A program made the translations under genes and the position numbers. The notes beneath the pieces were generated by a model. That model was not told the origin of the DNA and ran no database searches. It saw only the letters and a program-made list of their open reading frames with translations. A DNA stretch of 40,430 bases, taken from the NCBI GenBank assembly GCA_022641375.1, contig JALCDF010000010.1, forward strand, positions 1 to 40,430, written 5' to 3'. Of this stretch, positions 1 through 7,559 are shown one piece after another. How positions within the stretch are numbered: the first letter of the stretch is position 1; each line of letters begins with the position of its first letter. The stretch comes from Megasphaera sp. (GTDB taxonomy: Bacteria > Bacillota > Negativicutes > Veillonellales > Megasphaeraceae).

Positions 1-2
1 GC

Positions 3-137
3 GGCATCAACTGTGATGTTGTCACTGGTATTGCTTATGAAGATGAAGTGTTCGGTCTTTGCTTCTCCACTGATGATCAGAAGGAAGGCATGGCTGCTTT
101 CGTTGAAAAACGGGCAAAACATTTTACCGATAAATAA
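3..137 (+). CDS. Enoyl-CoA hydratase/crotonase, C-terminal fragment (partial at window edge)
   Basis: The frame is open from the first bases to a TAA at 135-137 and encodes the last 44 residues of a protein. The ending, with a Cys-Phe-Ser-Thr-Asp-Asp-Gln-Lys-Glu-Gly-Met stretch followed by AFVEKR, matches the C-terminal helices of short-chain enoyl-CoA hydratases (crotonases). In butyrate formers these hydrate or dehydrate crotonyl-CoA/3-hydroxybutyryl-CoA. An acyl-CoA dehydrogenase follows after 43 bases, the usual crt-bcd order of reductive beta-oxidation, so the two are probably cotranscribed. The active-site region lies outside the window, so family membership rests on the C-terminus and the context. 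Confidence 0.8.
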   Translation, partial: GINCDVVTGIAYEDEVFGLCFSTDDQKEGMAAFVEKRAKHFTDK

Positions 138-180
138 TAAGCATATCATTGAAACAATAAATTTTTAGGAGGCATTAAAC

Positions 181-1320
181 ATGGATTTTAAAATTCGTGA
201 AATGGACCAGGATATCGTAAAATTGGCTGCTGATTTTGCAGCAAAACGTTTGGCACCGACTGTTCATGAACGGGATGAAAAAGAAGAATTCGATCGTTCT
301 ATCTTGAATGAAATGGGCGAACTCGGCTTGTTAGGCATTCCGTATGGTGAAGAATACGGCGGCGTTGGCGCTGACTTCCTCAGCCTGGCGATGGCTTGTG
401 AAGAAATATCCAAGACAGACGCTTCCATCGGCTTGAGCTTCGAAGTTCACACCAATCTCTGCTCCTGGCCGATTTGGAAATTCGGTACAGAAGAACAGAA
501 ACAGCAGTACTTAAAACCCCTCGCCAGCGGCGAAAAATTGGGTGCATTCGGTCTTACAGAACCTAATGCCGGCACTGATGCTTTGAATGGCAGCACAACA
601 GCAGTAAAGCAAGGCGACCATTACGTATTGAATGGCTCTAAAGTTTTCAATACAAACGGCGGCGAAGCAGAAATCACTGTTGTATTTGCAGCTACCGACA
701 AATCTAAAGGCGCTAAAGGAATGAGCGCTTTTATTGTCGAAAAAGGCACACCGGGCTTTACATATGGCAAATCTGAAATTAAAATGGGTATCCACGCTTG
801 CGTTCAGCGCGAACTCGTGTTCCAGGATGTTAAAATCCCGGCAGCAAACCTTCTTGGTAAAGAAGGCGAAGGCTTTAAGATTGCTATGATGACTCTGGAC
901 GGCGGCCGTGTTGGCGTCGGTGCACAGGCATTGGGCATTGCTGAAGGCGCTTTTGAACATGCTGTTAAGTATGCTAAAGAACGTGTACAGTTTGGGAAAC
1001 CGATTGCTAAATTCCAAGCTATCAGCTTCATGCTTGCTGATATGAAAGCTAAGATCGAAGCAGCTCGTTATCTCGTTTACAAAGCAGCAGCTTCGATGAA
1101 CGAAGGCGGTTCCTACAGTCTGGATGCAGCTATTGCCAAGAAAATCGCTTCTGATGTAGCGATGCAGGTTACGACAGATGCTGTACAGGTATTTGGCGGC
1201 TATGGCTTTACTCGTGAATATCCGGTAGAACGGTATATGCGTGATGCTAAGATCACACAGATTTACGAAGGGACCAATCAGGTTCAGCAGATGGTTATTT
1301 CTGGTGCCATCCTGAGATAA
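181..1320 (+). CDS. Acyl-CoA dehydrogenase (butyryl-CoA dehydrogenase type)
   Basis: This 379-residue cytoplasmic flavoprotein has the normal length and order of short-chain acyl-CoA dehydrogenases: a helical N-terminal domain, a beta domain with FGLTEPNAGTDA near residue 125, and a C-terminal helical domain with QFGKP and FGGYG. The predicted catalytic base is Glu363 in IYEGTN. In this metabolism the enzyme would reduce crotonyl-CoA or a longer enoyl-CoA to the saturated acyl-CoA, normally with an electron-transferring flavoprotein, but no etfAB follows. The ATG at 181 is preceded by AGGAGG at 168-173. A terminator follows at 1388-1423, so the gene ends its operon. The exact chain-length preference cannot be read from sequence. 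Confidence 0.93.
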   Translation: MDFKIREMDQDIVKLAADFAAKRLAPTVHERDEKEEFDRSILNEMGELGLLGIPYGEEYGGVGADFLSLAMACEEISKTDASIGLSFEVHTNLCSWPIWKFGTEEQKQQYLKPLASGEKLGAFGLTEPNAGTDALNGSTTAVKQGDHYVLNGSKVFNTNGGEAEITVVFAATDKSKGAKGMSAFIVEKGTPGFTYGKSEIKMGIHACVQRELVFQDVKIPAANLLGKEGEGFKIAMMTLDGGRVGVGAQALGIAEGAFEHAVKYAKERVQFGKPIAKFQAISFMLADMKAKIEAARYLVYKAAASMNEGGSYSLDAAIAKKIASDVAMQVTTDAVQVFGGYGFTREYPVERYMRDAKITQIYEGTNQVQQMVISGAILR

Positions 1321-1387
1321 GAAAGAACACATTATATACACCCTCCTTTGAAATGTGAAATAAACCTAATATAAATGCTTACACTCA

Positions 1388-1423
1388 AGAGACGCAGCGT
1401 CGTGAACTGCGTCTCTTTTTTTT
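1388..1423 (+). terminator. Rho-independent terminator after the acyl-CoA dehydrogenase gene
   Basis: A perfect 10-bp stem (AGAGACGCAG with CTGCGTCTCT) has a 9-base loop and is followed directly by a run of Ts. It lies 68 bases after the stop codon and closes the crotonase/acyl-CoA dehydrogenase unit. Confidence 0.9.
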
Positions 1424-1516
1424 GCGCCTGGCATGGAATTCATGGCCCGGCCAGTGAAGGAAAATAGAGACAAGGCTGTCCGAAACCGTCATATTTTATT
1501 CAATTCATATATACAA

Positions 1517-1522
1517 TATAAT
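1517..1522 (+). promoter_or_regulatory. Possible -10 element for the GntP-family permease
   Basis: A TATAAT hexamer lies 66 bases before the permease start, in an AT-rich stretch. No good -35 box is seen 17 bases upstream (TTTTAT at best), so this is a weak call. The rest of 1424-1587 shows nothing else recognisable. Confidence 0.35.
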
Positions 1523-1587
1523 TAAGTCATAGAGTTTAGGAAATCAGAGAAATCGCAAGAAAAAACAAAAGAAAAGGAGATTGTGTT

Positions 1588-2985
1588 ATGGAGATTATTG
1601 CAATTGTATTAAGTTTGTTTTTATTGGTAACCTTTGCATATCGTGGCTTTTCCGTTATTCTCTTCGCCCCGGTATTCGCATTGTTTGCTGCGGCCTTTTC
1701 AGGCCTGCCTATTTTACCGGGGTATACGGAACTGTTTATGACGAAAGCCGTTATGTATATCAAATCATTTTTCCCGGTATTCCTGTTGGGGGCTGTATTT
1801 GGCAAAGTGATGGAAGAAACGGGCATGGCCCGCAGTATTGCCATGGAAACGATTCATGTCATTGGGAAAGATAAAGCTGTTTTTGCAGTCGTCTTTGCCT
1901 GCATGATCCTGTGTTATGGTGGTATTTCCATGTTTGTCTGTGCGTTTGCTGTATATCCGTTTGCCGCAGCGTTGTTCAGAGAAGCAGATATTCCTAAGCG
2001 CCTGATTCCGGCATGTTTTGTTGCCGGTGTATTTACAGCGACGATGGACTGCTATCCTGGTTCACCGCAGATCCAGAATATCATCCCGACGATTTACCTG
2101 GGCACGACGACGTTCTCCGCTCCTATTTTAGGGATTATCGCCGGTACGCTCCTCGTTATTGCCAGCCTGGCCTATTTGGAATGGCGCCGTAAGGCAGCCG
2201 CCAAAGCAGGCGAAGGATATGGTGATCATACCTTGAATGAAACCGTCGTCGATCCAAATGCGACACTGCCGCCATGGCAGCTATCCATTATTCCCTTGAT
2301 TGTCGTATTAGCCCTGAACTTCTATTTCTCTATGGTTTTCCAATGGGATAACAGCATCCTTGCTCCGTTCCAGAATTTAAAATTATCTCTTCTGGCTAAA
2401 GATGTCCATAATGTCATTGCTATCTGGGCCTTGGTTTTGGGCTTGTTAGCAGCTATCATTATTGCCAGCGTGACAGGACGGAAGTTCATGTCTAAGAATA
2501 CCAGCGTAAAAGCAGCTCTCAATGCCGGGGCTCTCGGTTCTTTGCTGGCGATCATGAACACCGCTTCCGAAGTTGGTTACGGCAACGTTATTTCCGCCTT
2601 GCCGGGTTTCCTGGAAGTAGCTGATAGTCTGTTAGGCATCGGTGCCAGCATGCCGTTGTTTAATGCCGCTATCATGGTTAATATCCTTGCCGGTATTACC
2701 GGATCTGCTTCCGGCGGTTTGAGTATTGCCCTGGATTTATTCGGCCAGCATTTCCTGGATGCGACAGCAGCACAGGGAATTCCGCCTGAAGTCCTTCACC
2801 GTATCGTGGCGATGGCTTCCGGTGGTATGGACAGTCTCCCTCATAACGGGGCTGTTATTACGACGTTGGCTATTTGCGGCTTGACACATCGTCAGTCATA
2901 CAAAGATATGTTTGCGATTACCCTTTTAAAAGTTGTCTTTGCTTTCTTTGCCGTATTCTTCTATATGGCAACAGGTATTTACTAA
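1588..2985 (+). CDS. GntP-family permease (gluconate/hydroxy-acid:H+ symporter superfamily)
   Basis: This 465-residue integral membrane protein has about 12 hydrophobic segments and almost no polar loops apart from a short one around residues 205-225. The overall pattern and the glycine/serine-rich stretch near residues 370-380 (AGITGSASGGLSIAL) followed by MASGGMDSLPHNGAV fit the GntP/COG2610 transporters. These carry gluconate, other sugar acids, D-serine or 3-hydroxybutyrate by proton symport. Its place between fatty-acid genes makes a short hydroxy- or carboxylic acid a reasonable substrate, but that is inference. The ATG at 1588 has AAAGGAG about eight bases before it. The gene is monocistronic, with a terminator at 3035. 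Confidence 0.8.
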   Translation: MEIIAIVLSLFLLVTFAYRGFSVILFAPVFALFAAAFSGLPILPGYTELFMTKAVMYIKSFFPVFLLGAVFGKVMEETGMARSIAMETIHVIGKDKAVFAVVFACMILCYGGISMFVCAFAVYPFAAALFREADIPKRLIPACFVAGVFTATMDCYPGSPQIQNIIPTIYLGTTTFSAPILGIIAGTLLVIASLAYLEWRRKAAAKAGEGYGDHTLNETVVDPNATLPPWQLSIIPLIVVLALNFYFSMVFQWDNSILAPFQNLKLSLLAKDVHNVIAIWALVLGLLAAIIIASVTGRKFMSKNTSVKAALNAGALGSLLAIMNTASEVGYGNVISALPGFLEVADSLLGIGASMPLFNAAIMVNILAGITGSASGGLSIALDLFGQHFLDATAAQGIPPEVLHRIVAMASGGMDSLPHNGAVITTLAICGLTHRQSYKDMFAITLLKVVFAFFAVFFYMATGIY

Positions 2986-3034
2986 TACATATGACGAAAC
3001 ACTAAATAGCGTACAATAATGCTGACATACAGAT

Positions 3035-3075
3035 CCGCCCTTCCCGGTTTTACCCTGGGAAGGGCGGGTTTGTAT
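3035..3075 (+). terminator. Rho-independent terminator after the permease
   Basis: An 11-bp GC-rich stem (CCGCCCTTCCC with GGGAAGGGCGG) has a partly complementary loop and is followed by the T-rich TTTGTATT. It lies 50 bases after the permease stop. Confidence 0.85.
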
Positions 3076-3133
3076 TATACTATGGTTAAATAGCCGCCAG
3101 AGCCTGCGCATTAGGGCATGTTATAATTTTACC

Positions 3134-3310
3134 TGTAAAATACATACGGGCACAGGGACGATGACAGAGGGTATCAGACTTACTGCAATGAATGAGACAG
3201 CAGAGGGGGTGTTCCTGTGCATATAGAGGACGAGTGATACAAGTGGTGTGTGCGAAAGGATAGCGTAAATACAAAGCGGGCATGGATCGTTTGATCCATG
3301 CCCGCTTTAT
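3134..3310 (+). ncRNA. Candidate small structured RNA between convergent genes
   Basis: The 440-base gap 2986-3425 contains no credible gene. An extended -10 box TGTTATAAT (3119-3127) would start a transcript near 3134, and a 16-bp perfect hairpin at 3273-3308 would end it. Within it, GCACAGGGAC (3150-3159) can pair with GTTCCTGTGC (3211-3220) with one mismatch, and CTGC with GCAG inside that stem. A dyad, ATTTTAC-CT-GTAAAAT (3126-3141), overlaps the predicted start and could be an operator. No -35 box and no known RNA family were recognised. The hairpin may instead serve the thiolase gene on the other strand. Confidence 0.3.
3273..3308. terminator. Strong bidirectional hairpin between convergent permease and thiolase genes
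   Basis: A perfect 16-bp stem (AAAGCGGGCATGGATC and its complement) has a 4-base loop. Flanks are T/A-rich on both strands but without a long T run, so it may work in either direction. A smaller 7-bp perfect hairpin (GGCCGGT/ACCGGCC) lies at 3382-3400, nearer the thiolase stop. Confidence 0.7.
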
Positions 3311-3425
3311 ATTTGCAACTATATAAAACCTGGAGAGTCGCTGTGTATCAAGCGATAATCCCTCTGGGTGGTGGTGAGAGAGGCCGGTGTATGACCGGCC
3401 ATCTGCCTGATACCTTTTTGAGATA

Positions 3426-4613
3426 TTATTTTACGCGTTCAACAATCAGAGATGTACCCTGACCGCCGCCGATGCAAAGTGCAGCAACGCCGTATTTGCC
3501 GTCGATCTGCGGTTCAGCCATGCCATAGAGCAGGGTGACGAGGATACGGGCGCCGGAAGCACCGATTGGATGGCCGATAGCGATAGCACCGCCGTGGATA
3601 TTGGTGCGGTTCATATCTACACCGAGTTCGCGGCAGCAATATACAGCCTGTGCTGCGAATGCTTCATTGAGTTCGAACAAGTCGATATCCTTGACTGTCA
3701 GATCAGCTTTTTTCAAGGCTTTACGGACAGCAGGTACCGGGCCGGTTCCCATGATAGCGGGATCTACGCCGGCAGAGGCATAGCTGACGATCTTAGCCAA
3801 TGGTTTGAGACCCAATTCTTTGGCTTTATCGGCGGACATGACAACAAAAGCTGCCGCACCGTCATTAATACCGGAAGCATTGCCGGCAGTTACCGAACCG
3901 CCCTTTTTGAAGGCTGGTTTTAATTTAGCAAGGCCTTCCGCAGTAGAGCCTTCACGGGGGAATTCATCGGTATCGACGATTTTATCGCCTTTACGGCCGT
4001 GAACGACAACCGGAACGATTTGTGATTTAAAAGCACCATTTTTGATGGCTTCACAAGATAATTGCTGGGAACGAAGGCCGAGTGCATCCTGGTCTTCACG
4101 GCTTACGCCGAACCGTTCAGCAACATTTTCGGCGGTTACGCCCATATGATAATCATTGAAAGCATCCCATAAGCCGTCTTTGATCATGGTATCGACCAAA
4201 GTGCCGTTACCCATGCGATAGCCCCAACGAGCTTTGGGGATAGCAAATGGTGCAGCTGACATGTTTTCCATACCACCGGCAATAACGACGTCAGCATCTC
4301 CGGCTTTGATGATCTGAGCAGCCAGAGAAACGGTACGCAAACCAGAACCGCAGACTTTATTTACTGTTAAAGCAGGTACTTCCTGTGGAATCCCGGCTTT
4401 GATAGATGCCTGACGGGCAGGATTCTGACCTAACGCAGCCTGGATAACATTACCCATGACTACTTCTTCAACCTGATCTTTCGAGATACCGGCACGTTTT
4501 ACGGCTTCATCAATGACGATGGCACCTAATTCCGTAGCGGGAACATCTTTCAATCCGCCGCCAAATTTGCCGACAGCTGTACGGCAAGCGCTTACGATAA
4601 CAACTTCTTTCAC
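3426..4613 (-). CDS. Thiolase (acetyl-CoA C-acetyltransferase)
   Basis: This 395-residue cytoplasmic enzyme condenses two acetyl-CoA, or acetyl- plus acyl-CoA, to 3-ketoacyl-CoA, the entry step of butyrate/caproate synthesis. All thiolase signatures are present: the nucleophile Cys88 in NKVCGSG, the histidine of GHPIGASG (about 348) and Cys380 in CIGGGQG. I start at the GTG at 4613, which has AAGGAG ten bases upstream. The in-frame GTG at 4622 almost touches that site and is unlikely to be used. The acyl-CoA dehydrogenase gene lies 88 bases upstream on the same strand with no terminator seen between them, so they probably form one operon. Biosynthetic versus degradative direction is inferred from context. 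Confidence 0.93.
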   Translation of the reverse strand: MKEVVIVSACRTAVGKFGGGLKDVPATELGAIVIDEAVKRAGISKDQVEEVVMGNVIQAALGQNPARQASIKAGIPQEVPALTVNKVCGSGLRTVSLAAQIIKAGDADVVIAGGMENMSAAPFAIPKARWGYRMGNGTLVDTMIKDGLWDAFNDYHMGVTAENVAERFGVSREDQDALGLRSQQLSCEAIKNGAFKSQIVPVVVHGRKGDKIVDTDEFPREGSTAEGLAKLKPAFKKGGSVTAGNASGINDGAAAFVVMSADKAKELGLKPLAKIVSYASAGVDPAIMGTGPVPAVRKALKKADLTVKDIDLFELNEAFAAQAVYCCRELGVDMNRTNIHGGAIAIGHPIGASGARILVTLLYGMAEPQIDGKYGVAALCIGGGQGTSLIVERVK

Positions 4614-4701
4614 GTAGACCACACTCCTTAGGATATAAAATATAATTAATTATTGTTCCATTATATCGTATATCCTATAAATTTTCTATTCATTTGATAT
4701 A

Positions 4702-5865
4702 TTATTTTTTTGCTTTACGGGGACGTGGGAAGAGGCCGCCGGAGATGACCAGTTTTTGTATTTCATTGGTGCCTTCGTAAATCTGGGTGATTTTGGCATC
4801 ACGCATCATGCGTTCTACATGATATTCTTTCATATAACCGTTGCCGCCGAGCATCTGGACGCATTCTGTCGTCACTTTCATGGCCACATCCGTGCAAGTG
4901 AGCTTGGCAATAGCAGCGGCTGTCGTGAACGGCTTGCCGGCTTGCTTCAGGCAGGCGGCTTTGTACAGGACCAGTTTTGCCTTTTCGATATCAGCATATA
5001 ATTCAGCCATCTTGAAGGCGAGATATTGTTGTTTGCAAAGAGGCTTGCCGAATTGTTCACGCTGTTTCAAATATTCGCTGGCAATCTGGAAAGCACCTTC
5101 AGCAAGTCCCAGACCCTGGGCAGCGACGCCGATACGGCCGCCGTCTAACGTCTGCATGGCCAGTTTAAAACCTTCGCCCGGTTTGGCAATCATGCGGTCT
5201 GCGGATACGCGGACATTGCTCAATACCATTTCGGAAACCTTGGCAGAACGAATGCCCATTTTGTTTTCAAGTCGGCCGACATGGAAGCCTTCCATACCCT
5301 TTTCGACGACAAAGGCGCACATGCTCTTTGTGCCGATGGACGGATCCGTTAAGGCGTAGATGACCGTATAATCAGCAAGCGGTCCATTAGTATTGAAAAT
5401 CTTTGTGCCGTTGAGGATGTAATCATCGCCGTCTTTGGTAGCGACGGTTTTCTGACCAGCGGCATCGGAACCGGCGGACGCTTCCGTGAGGCCGAAGGAG
5501 CCGATGGCTTGTCCGCTGGCAATAGGAGATAAGAACCGTTTTTTCTGTTCATCTGTTGCATTAGAATACATGATACTGCCGCCATATAAAGACGTATTGA
5601 CCGAGAAGGCAATGCCGAAAGAGCCATCTACTTTAGATGTTTCTTCTACGCCTAAAATGTACGGGAGATATCCCACATCGATACCACCGAATTTCGTCGG
5701 ATAGCAAAGTCCGAACATGCCCATTTTACCGAATTCTTTGAAGGCTTCCAAGGGGAATTCGGAAGCTTCATCACGTTCGATGACACCGGGTTTCAATCGT
5801 TTTTCCGTAAAATCTTTTACTTGCTGCTGAATCTTTAATTCATCTGCCGATAATTCAAAATTCAT
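4702..5865 (-). CDS. Acyl-CoA dehydrogenase, second paralogue
   Basis: This 387-residue protein has the standard acyl-CoA dehydrogenase architecture, with FGLTEASAGSDA near residue 125, a QFGKP motif, GGNGY, and the catalytic Glu364 in IYEGTNEIQ. A short basic tail (PRPRKAKK) extends past the usual end. It is clearly divergent from the dehydrogenase at 181-1320, so the two may differ in chain length or in redox partner. The ATG at 5865 follows an AAGGAG site. A promoter of good quality (TTGATT, 17 bases, TATTAT) and an operator-like palindrome lie just upstream, and a marR gene comes next. This suggests regulated expression together with the downstream thiolase. Confidence 0.93.
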   Translation of the reverse strand: MNFELSADELKIQQQVKDFTEKRLKPGVIERDEASEFPLEAFKEFGKMGMFGLCYPTKFGGIDVGYLPYILGVEETSKVDGSFGIAFSVNTSLYGGSIMYSNATDEQKKRFLSPIASGQAIGSFGLTEASAGSDAAGQKTVATKDGDDYILNGTKIFNTNGPLADYTVIYALTDPSIGTKSMCAFVVEKGMEGFHVGRLENKMGIRSAKVSEMVLSNVRVSADRMIAKPGEGFKLAMQTLDGGRIGVAAQGLGLAEGAFQIASEYLKQREQFGKPLCKQQYLAFKMAELYADIEKAKLVLYKAACLKQAGKPFTTAAAIAKLTCTDVAMKVTTECVQMLGGNGYMKEYHVERMMRDAKITQIYEGTNEIQKLVISGGLFPRPRKAKK

Positions 5866-5914
5866 ACGTCATCGCTCCTTATTCTTTATTGCGAACAAAA
5901 TGTTTATAAAAATA

Positions 5915-5932
5915 TTTCGTAATAAGAACTAT
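5915..5932. promoter_or_regulatory. MarR-type operator candidate at the acyl-CoA dehydrogenase promoter
   Basis: TTTCGTAATAAGAACTAT is a partial palindrome of the form TTyGTAnTAnGAA and matches 13 of 17 positions of the site at 6001-6017. It sits directly downstream of the predicted -10 box, where a repressor would block initiation. Confidence 0.45.
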
Positions 5933-5941
5933 TACACTCAC

Positions 5942-5970
5942 ATAATATCATACGGGAAAGCACAAATCAA
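5942..5970 (-). promoter_or_regulatory. Sigma-70 promoter of the acyl-CoA dehydrogenase-thiolase operon
   Basis: On the minus strand a -35 box TTGATT (5965-5970) is separated by exactly 17 bases from a -10 box TATTAT (5942-5947). The start of transcription would fall near 5936, on top of the operator-like site at 5915-5932. Confidence 0.6.
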
Positions 5971-6000
5971 CCAAATGCCAAAAATGTTATAGAAGAATAG

Positions 6001-6017
6001 TTTGTAATACGAATAAT
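6001..6017. promoter_or_regulatory. MarR-type operator candidate, upstream copy
   Basis: TTTGTAATACGAATAAT contains a near-perfect inverted repeat (TTTGTA with TACGAA). It lies between the marR stop and the promoter of the dehydrogenase, about 30 bases upstream of that -35 box. It could be an auxiliary repressor site. Confidence 0.4.
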
Positions 6018-6028
6018 GAATAATGACA

Positions 6029-6063
6029 TAAAAAAACACAGTGTTTTTAAGAATCACTGTGTT
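6029..6063 (-). terminator. Terminator overlapping the end of marR
   Basis: On the minus strand a 9-bp stem (AACACAGTG with CACTGTGTT) is followed by a run of seven Ts. The marR stop codon lies inside the loop, so the hairpin overlaps the end of the coding sequence. Confidence 0.8.
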
Positions 6064-6475
6064 GAATATGGCCGATGCGGGCAAGATAGTTTAATAAATG
6101 AATGCGTTCATCCGGGGAAAAATCATGCAGGACGCTTTGGTTCAGTTCTTCGATTTTTTTCTGGACGGGTTCTTTAATAGCTAGTCCCTTTTCGGTTACC
6201 TGGACGCGGATGCTGCGTTTATTATGGGGATCCAGGACACGATTGATGAGATCCCGTTTTTCCATACGATCCAATACACCGGAAATCGTTGAATTTTCTA
6301 CGCGGAGTATAGCGGCGATTTCTTTCGGAGTGAGTGAGTCATTTTCCCAAAGACAGGCTAATACGCCGTATTGACCGGGGGTAATGCCGAACTGGGAGAG
6401 ATTTTCAGAGAATTCCAGGAATACGTCATGTTGGGCGATGGTAAGCAAAAAATTAATACATTTTCTATATTCCAT
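6047..6475 (-). CDS. MarR-family transcriptional regulator
   Basis: The protein has 142 residues, the usual MarR size. A dimerisation helix is followed by a winged helix: a recognition segment around residues 53-75 (LTPKEIAAILRVENSTISGVLDRMEKRDLI in context) and a basic wing with DPHNKRSIRVQVT. Members of this family repress neighbouring genes by binding short palindromes and release DNA on ligand binding or thiol oxidation. Cys6 and Cys41 are the only cysteines, so redox sensing is possible but not shown. It lies between the acyl-CoA dehydrogenase gene and a divergently transcribed superoxide reductase. Similar palindromes at all three promoters suggest that it controls them and itself. The ATG at 6475 has GAGGAGG about 12 bases upstream. 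Confidence 0.9.
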   Translation of the reverse strand: MEYRKCINFLLTIAQHDVFLEFSENLSQFGITPGQYGVLACLWENDSLTPKEIAAILRVENSTISGVLDRMEKRDLINRVLDPHNKRSIRVQVTEKGLAIKEPVQKKIEELNQSVLHDFSPDERIHLLNYLARIGHIQHSDS

Positions 6476-6504
6476 GATATGGATATTCCTCCTCTTTAAA
6501 ATTT

Positions 6505-6531
6505 TTTGTAAAACGAATAATTTTTAGTATA
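6505..6531 (-). promoter_or_regulatory. marR promoter with operator candidate
   Basis: An extended -10 box, TGCTATACT (minus strand, hexamer 6526-6531), is followed by the palindrome-like TTTGTAAAACGAATAAT (6505-6521, plus-strand reading). That site matches the one at 6001-6017 at 16 of 17 positions. No clear -35 box is seen. The arrangement fits autorepression. Confidence 0.5.
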
Positions 6532-6576
6532 GCATAATTTTGAAAATATTTCTAGAAAATTTACTGGGAGTATCTA

Positions 6577-6605
6577 TTGACAATTCCGGACCAAATTAGT
6601 ATAAT
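6577..6605 (+). promoter_or_regulatory. Consensus sigma-70 promoter of the superoxide reductase gene
   Basis: A perfect TTGACA (6577-6582) and a perfect TATAAT (6600-6605) are separated by 17 bases, the strongest promoter match in the window. The operator-like site at 6609-6626 lies right at the expected start of transcription. Confidence 0.85.
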
Positions 6606-6608
6606 GTA

Positions 6609-6626
6609 GTTGTAATAAGAAATAAT
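6609..6626. promoter_or_regulatory. MarR-type operator candidate at the superoxide reductase promoter
   Basis: GTTGTAATAAGAAATAAT resembles TTTGTAATACGAATAAT (6001-6017), with one substitution and one inserted A in the right arm. Its position immediately after the -10 box is the same as at the other two promoters. Confidence 0.4.
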
Positions 6627-6673
6627 AATTATTAATTAGAAAAAATTATTTGATAAATAGGGAGGAACCCATC

Positions 6674-7033
6674 ATGAAAGAAGTAAAATTTTATCAACTC
6701 GAAAATAAAAGTGTTGTAGCAGTAATTAACGGTGAAGGAGCGGACATGGCCAATGCAAAGTTATTGGTACCGGGTTCTGTCGATGCAGCTCAGGAAAAAC
6801 ACGTACCGGTTGTCCAGAAAGAAGGCAGTGATGTAGTCGTTACCGTAGGGTCGGTCATTCATCCGATGGAAGAAAAGCATCACATTGCATTCATTGCCCT
6901 GGCTTCGGAAGATGGGTTGGAAATTAAGTATCTCAAAGCCGGCGATCATCCGCAGGCTCATTTCAAAGCACCGGCTCATGGCATTGCGTACGAATTCTGC
7001 AATCTTCATGGGTTATGGAAAACAGAATTTTAA
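6674..7033 (+). CDS. Superoxide reductase (desulfoferrodoxin family, lacking center I)
   Basis: This 119-residue cytoplasmic protein would reduce superoxide to hydrogen peroxide in anaerobes. All ligands of the catalytic Fe(His)4Cys site can be seen: the EKHVP motif with its Glu and His, two His in HPMEEKHH, and Cys plus His in EFCNLHG near the C-terminus. The N-terminal desulforedoxin-like domain keeps its length, but its four cysteines (CxxC and CC) are gone. The rubredoxin-like iron center I is therefore lost, as in the Treponema-type (class III) enzymes. I start at the ATG at 6674, eight bases after GGAGG; the upstream in-frame ATG lacks a site. The gene has its own consensus promoter and probably MarR control. 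Confidence 0.9.
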   Translation: MKEVKFYQLENKSVVAVINGEGADMANAKLLVPGSVDAAQEKHVPVVQKEGSDVVVTVGSVIHPMEEKHHIAFIALASEDGLEIKYLKAGDHPQAHFKAPAHGIAYEFCNLHGLWKTEF

Positions 7034-7078
7034 ACAGAAACTATCTCCTAAACATATATAGTCTCCTAAATATAACAA

Positions 7079-7112
7079 GAACACTCTGCAGGTCATGCAG
7101 AGTGTTTTTGTT
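7079..7112. terminator. Hairpin terminator between convergent superoxide reductase and zinc-ribbon genes
   Basis: A perfect 11-bp stem (AACACTCTGCA with TGCAGAGTGTT) has a 5-base loop and is followed by TTTTG on the plus strand. It ends the superoxide reductase transcript and may also serve the opposing gene. Confidence 0.85.
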
Positions 7113-7317
7113 ATATCGTGAACATGCGCCATAACCCGATGATCAGGAAGGCCAGTATGATAATGAAACTGATGATACGGGTTTTAGAATATATAGCAGG
7201 ATTATTCTTTGTATTTTGGGGTGGTGTTGGCGGCGGTACCGGTAGCTTTGTGCCGCAAATGGGGCACATAAGGACACCGTCCCGCAATTCAGTTCCGCAC
7301 GTAGGACATTTTATCAT
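7111..7317 (-). CDS. Small zinc-ribbon membrane protein
   Basis: This 68-residue protein has an N-terminal zinc ribbon with two CPxCG knuckles (Cys4-Cys7 and Cys18-Cys21), a proline-rich linker (PVPPPTPPQ) and one C-terminal hydrophobic helix (about residues 48-64). The zinc ribbon probably faces the cytoplasm. Many Firmicutes encode such proteins and their role is unknown. The ATG at 7317 has GGAGATGAT upstream. No functional link with its neighbours is visible. Confidence 0.75.
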   Translation of the reverse strand: MIKCPTCGTELRDGVLMCPICGTKLPVPPPTPPQNTKNNPAIYSKTRIISFIIILAFLIIGLWRMFTI

Positions 7318-7559
7318 GATATCATCTCCGTTTATCTACCTTTTATCTTATCATACCATGTGCGGAAAGGTAAATAAAGCGGTAATGGCAGAGAACGGTA
7401 TCCTGGGAGGAGAAAGTTTCCCTGCCTGTTAATATAGAAAAATCCTAAAATATATTGTATAACCCAGATAAATATTATAGAATGTAATGTGCATGTTACA
7501 AAGACATGTATGATGAATATATGATAAGATTTCGATGAAGAATTAGGGGGAGTTTGGGT

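Noticed and set aside
511-1341. Open frame of 276 codons on the minus strand
   Set aside because: It is antisense to a clear acyl-CoA dehydrogenase, and its product is a low-complexity Phe/Cys-rich sequence without motifs.
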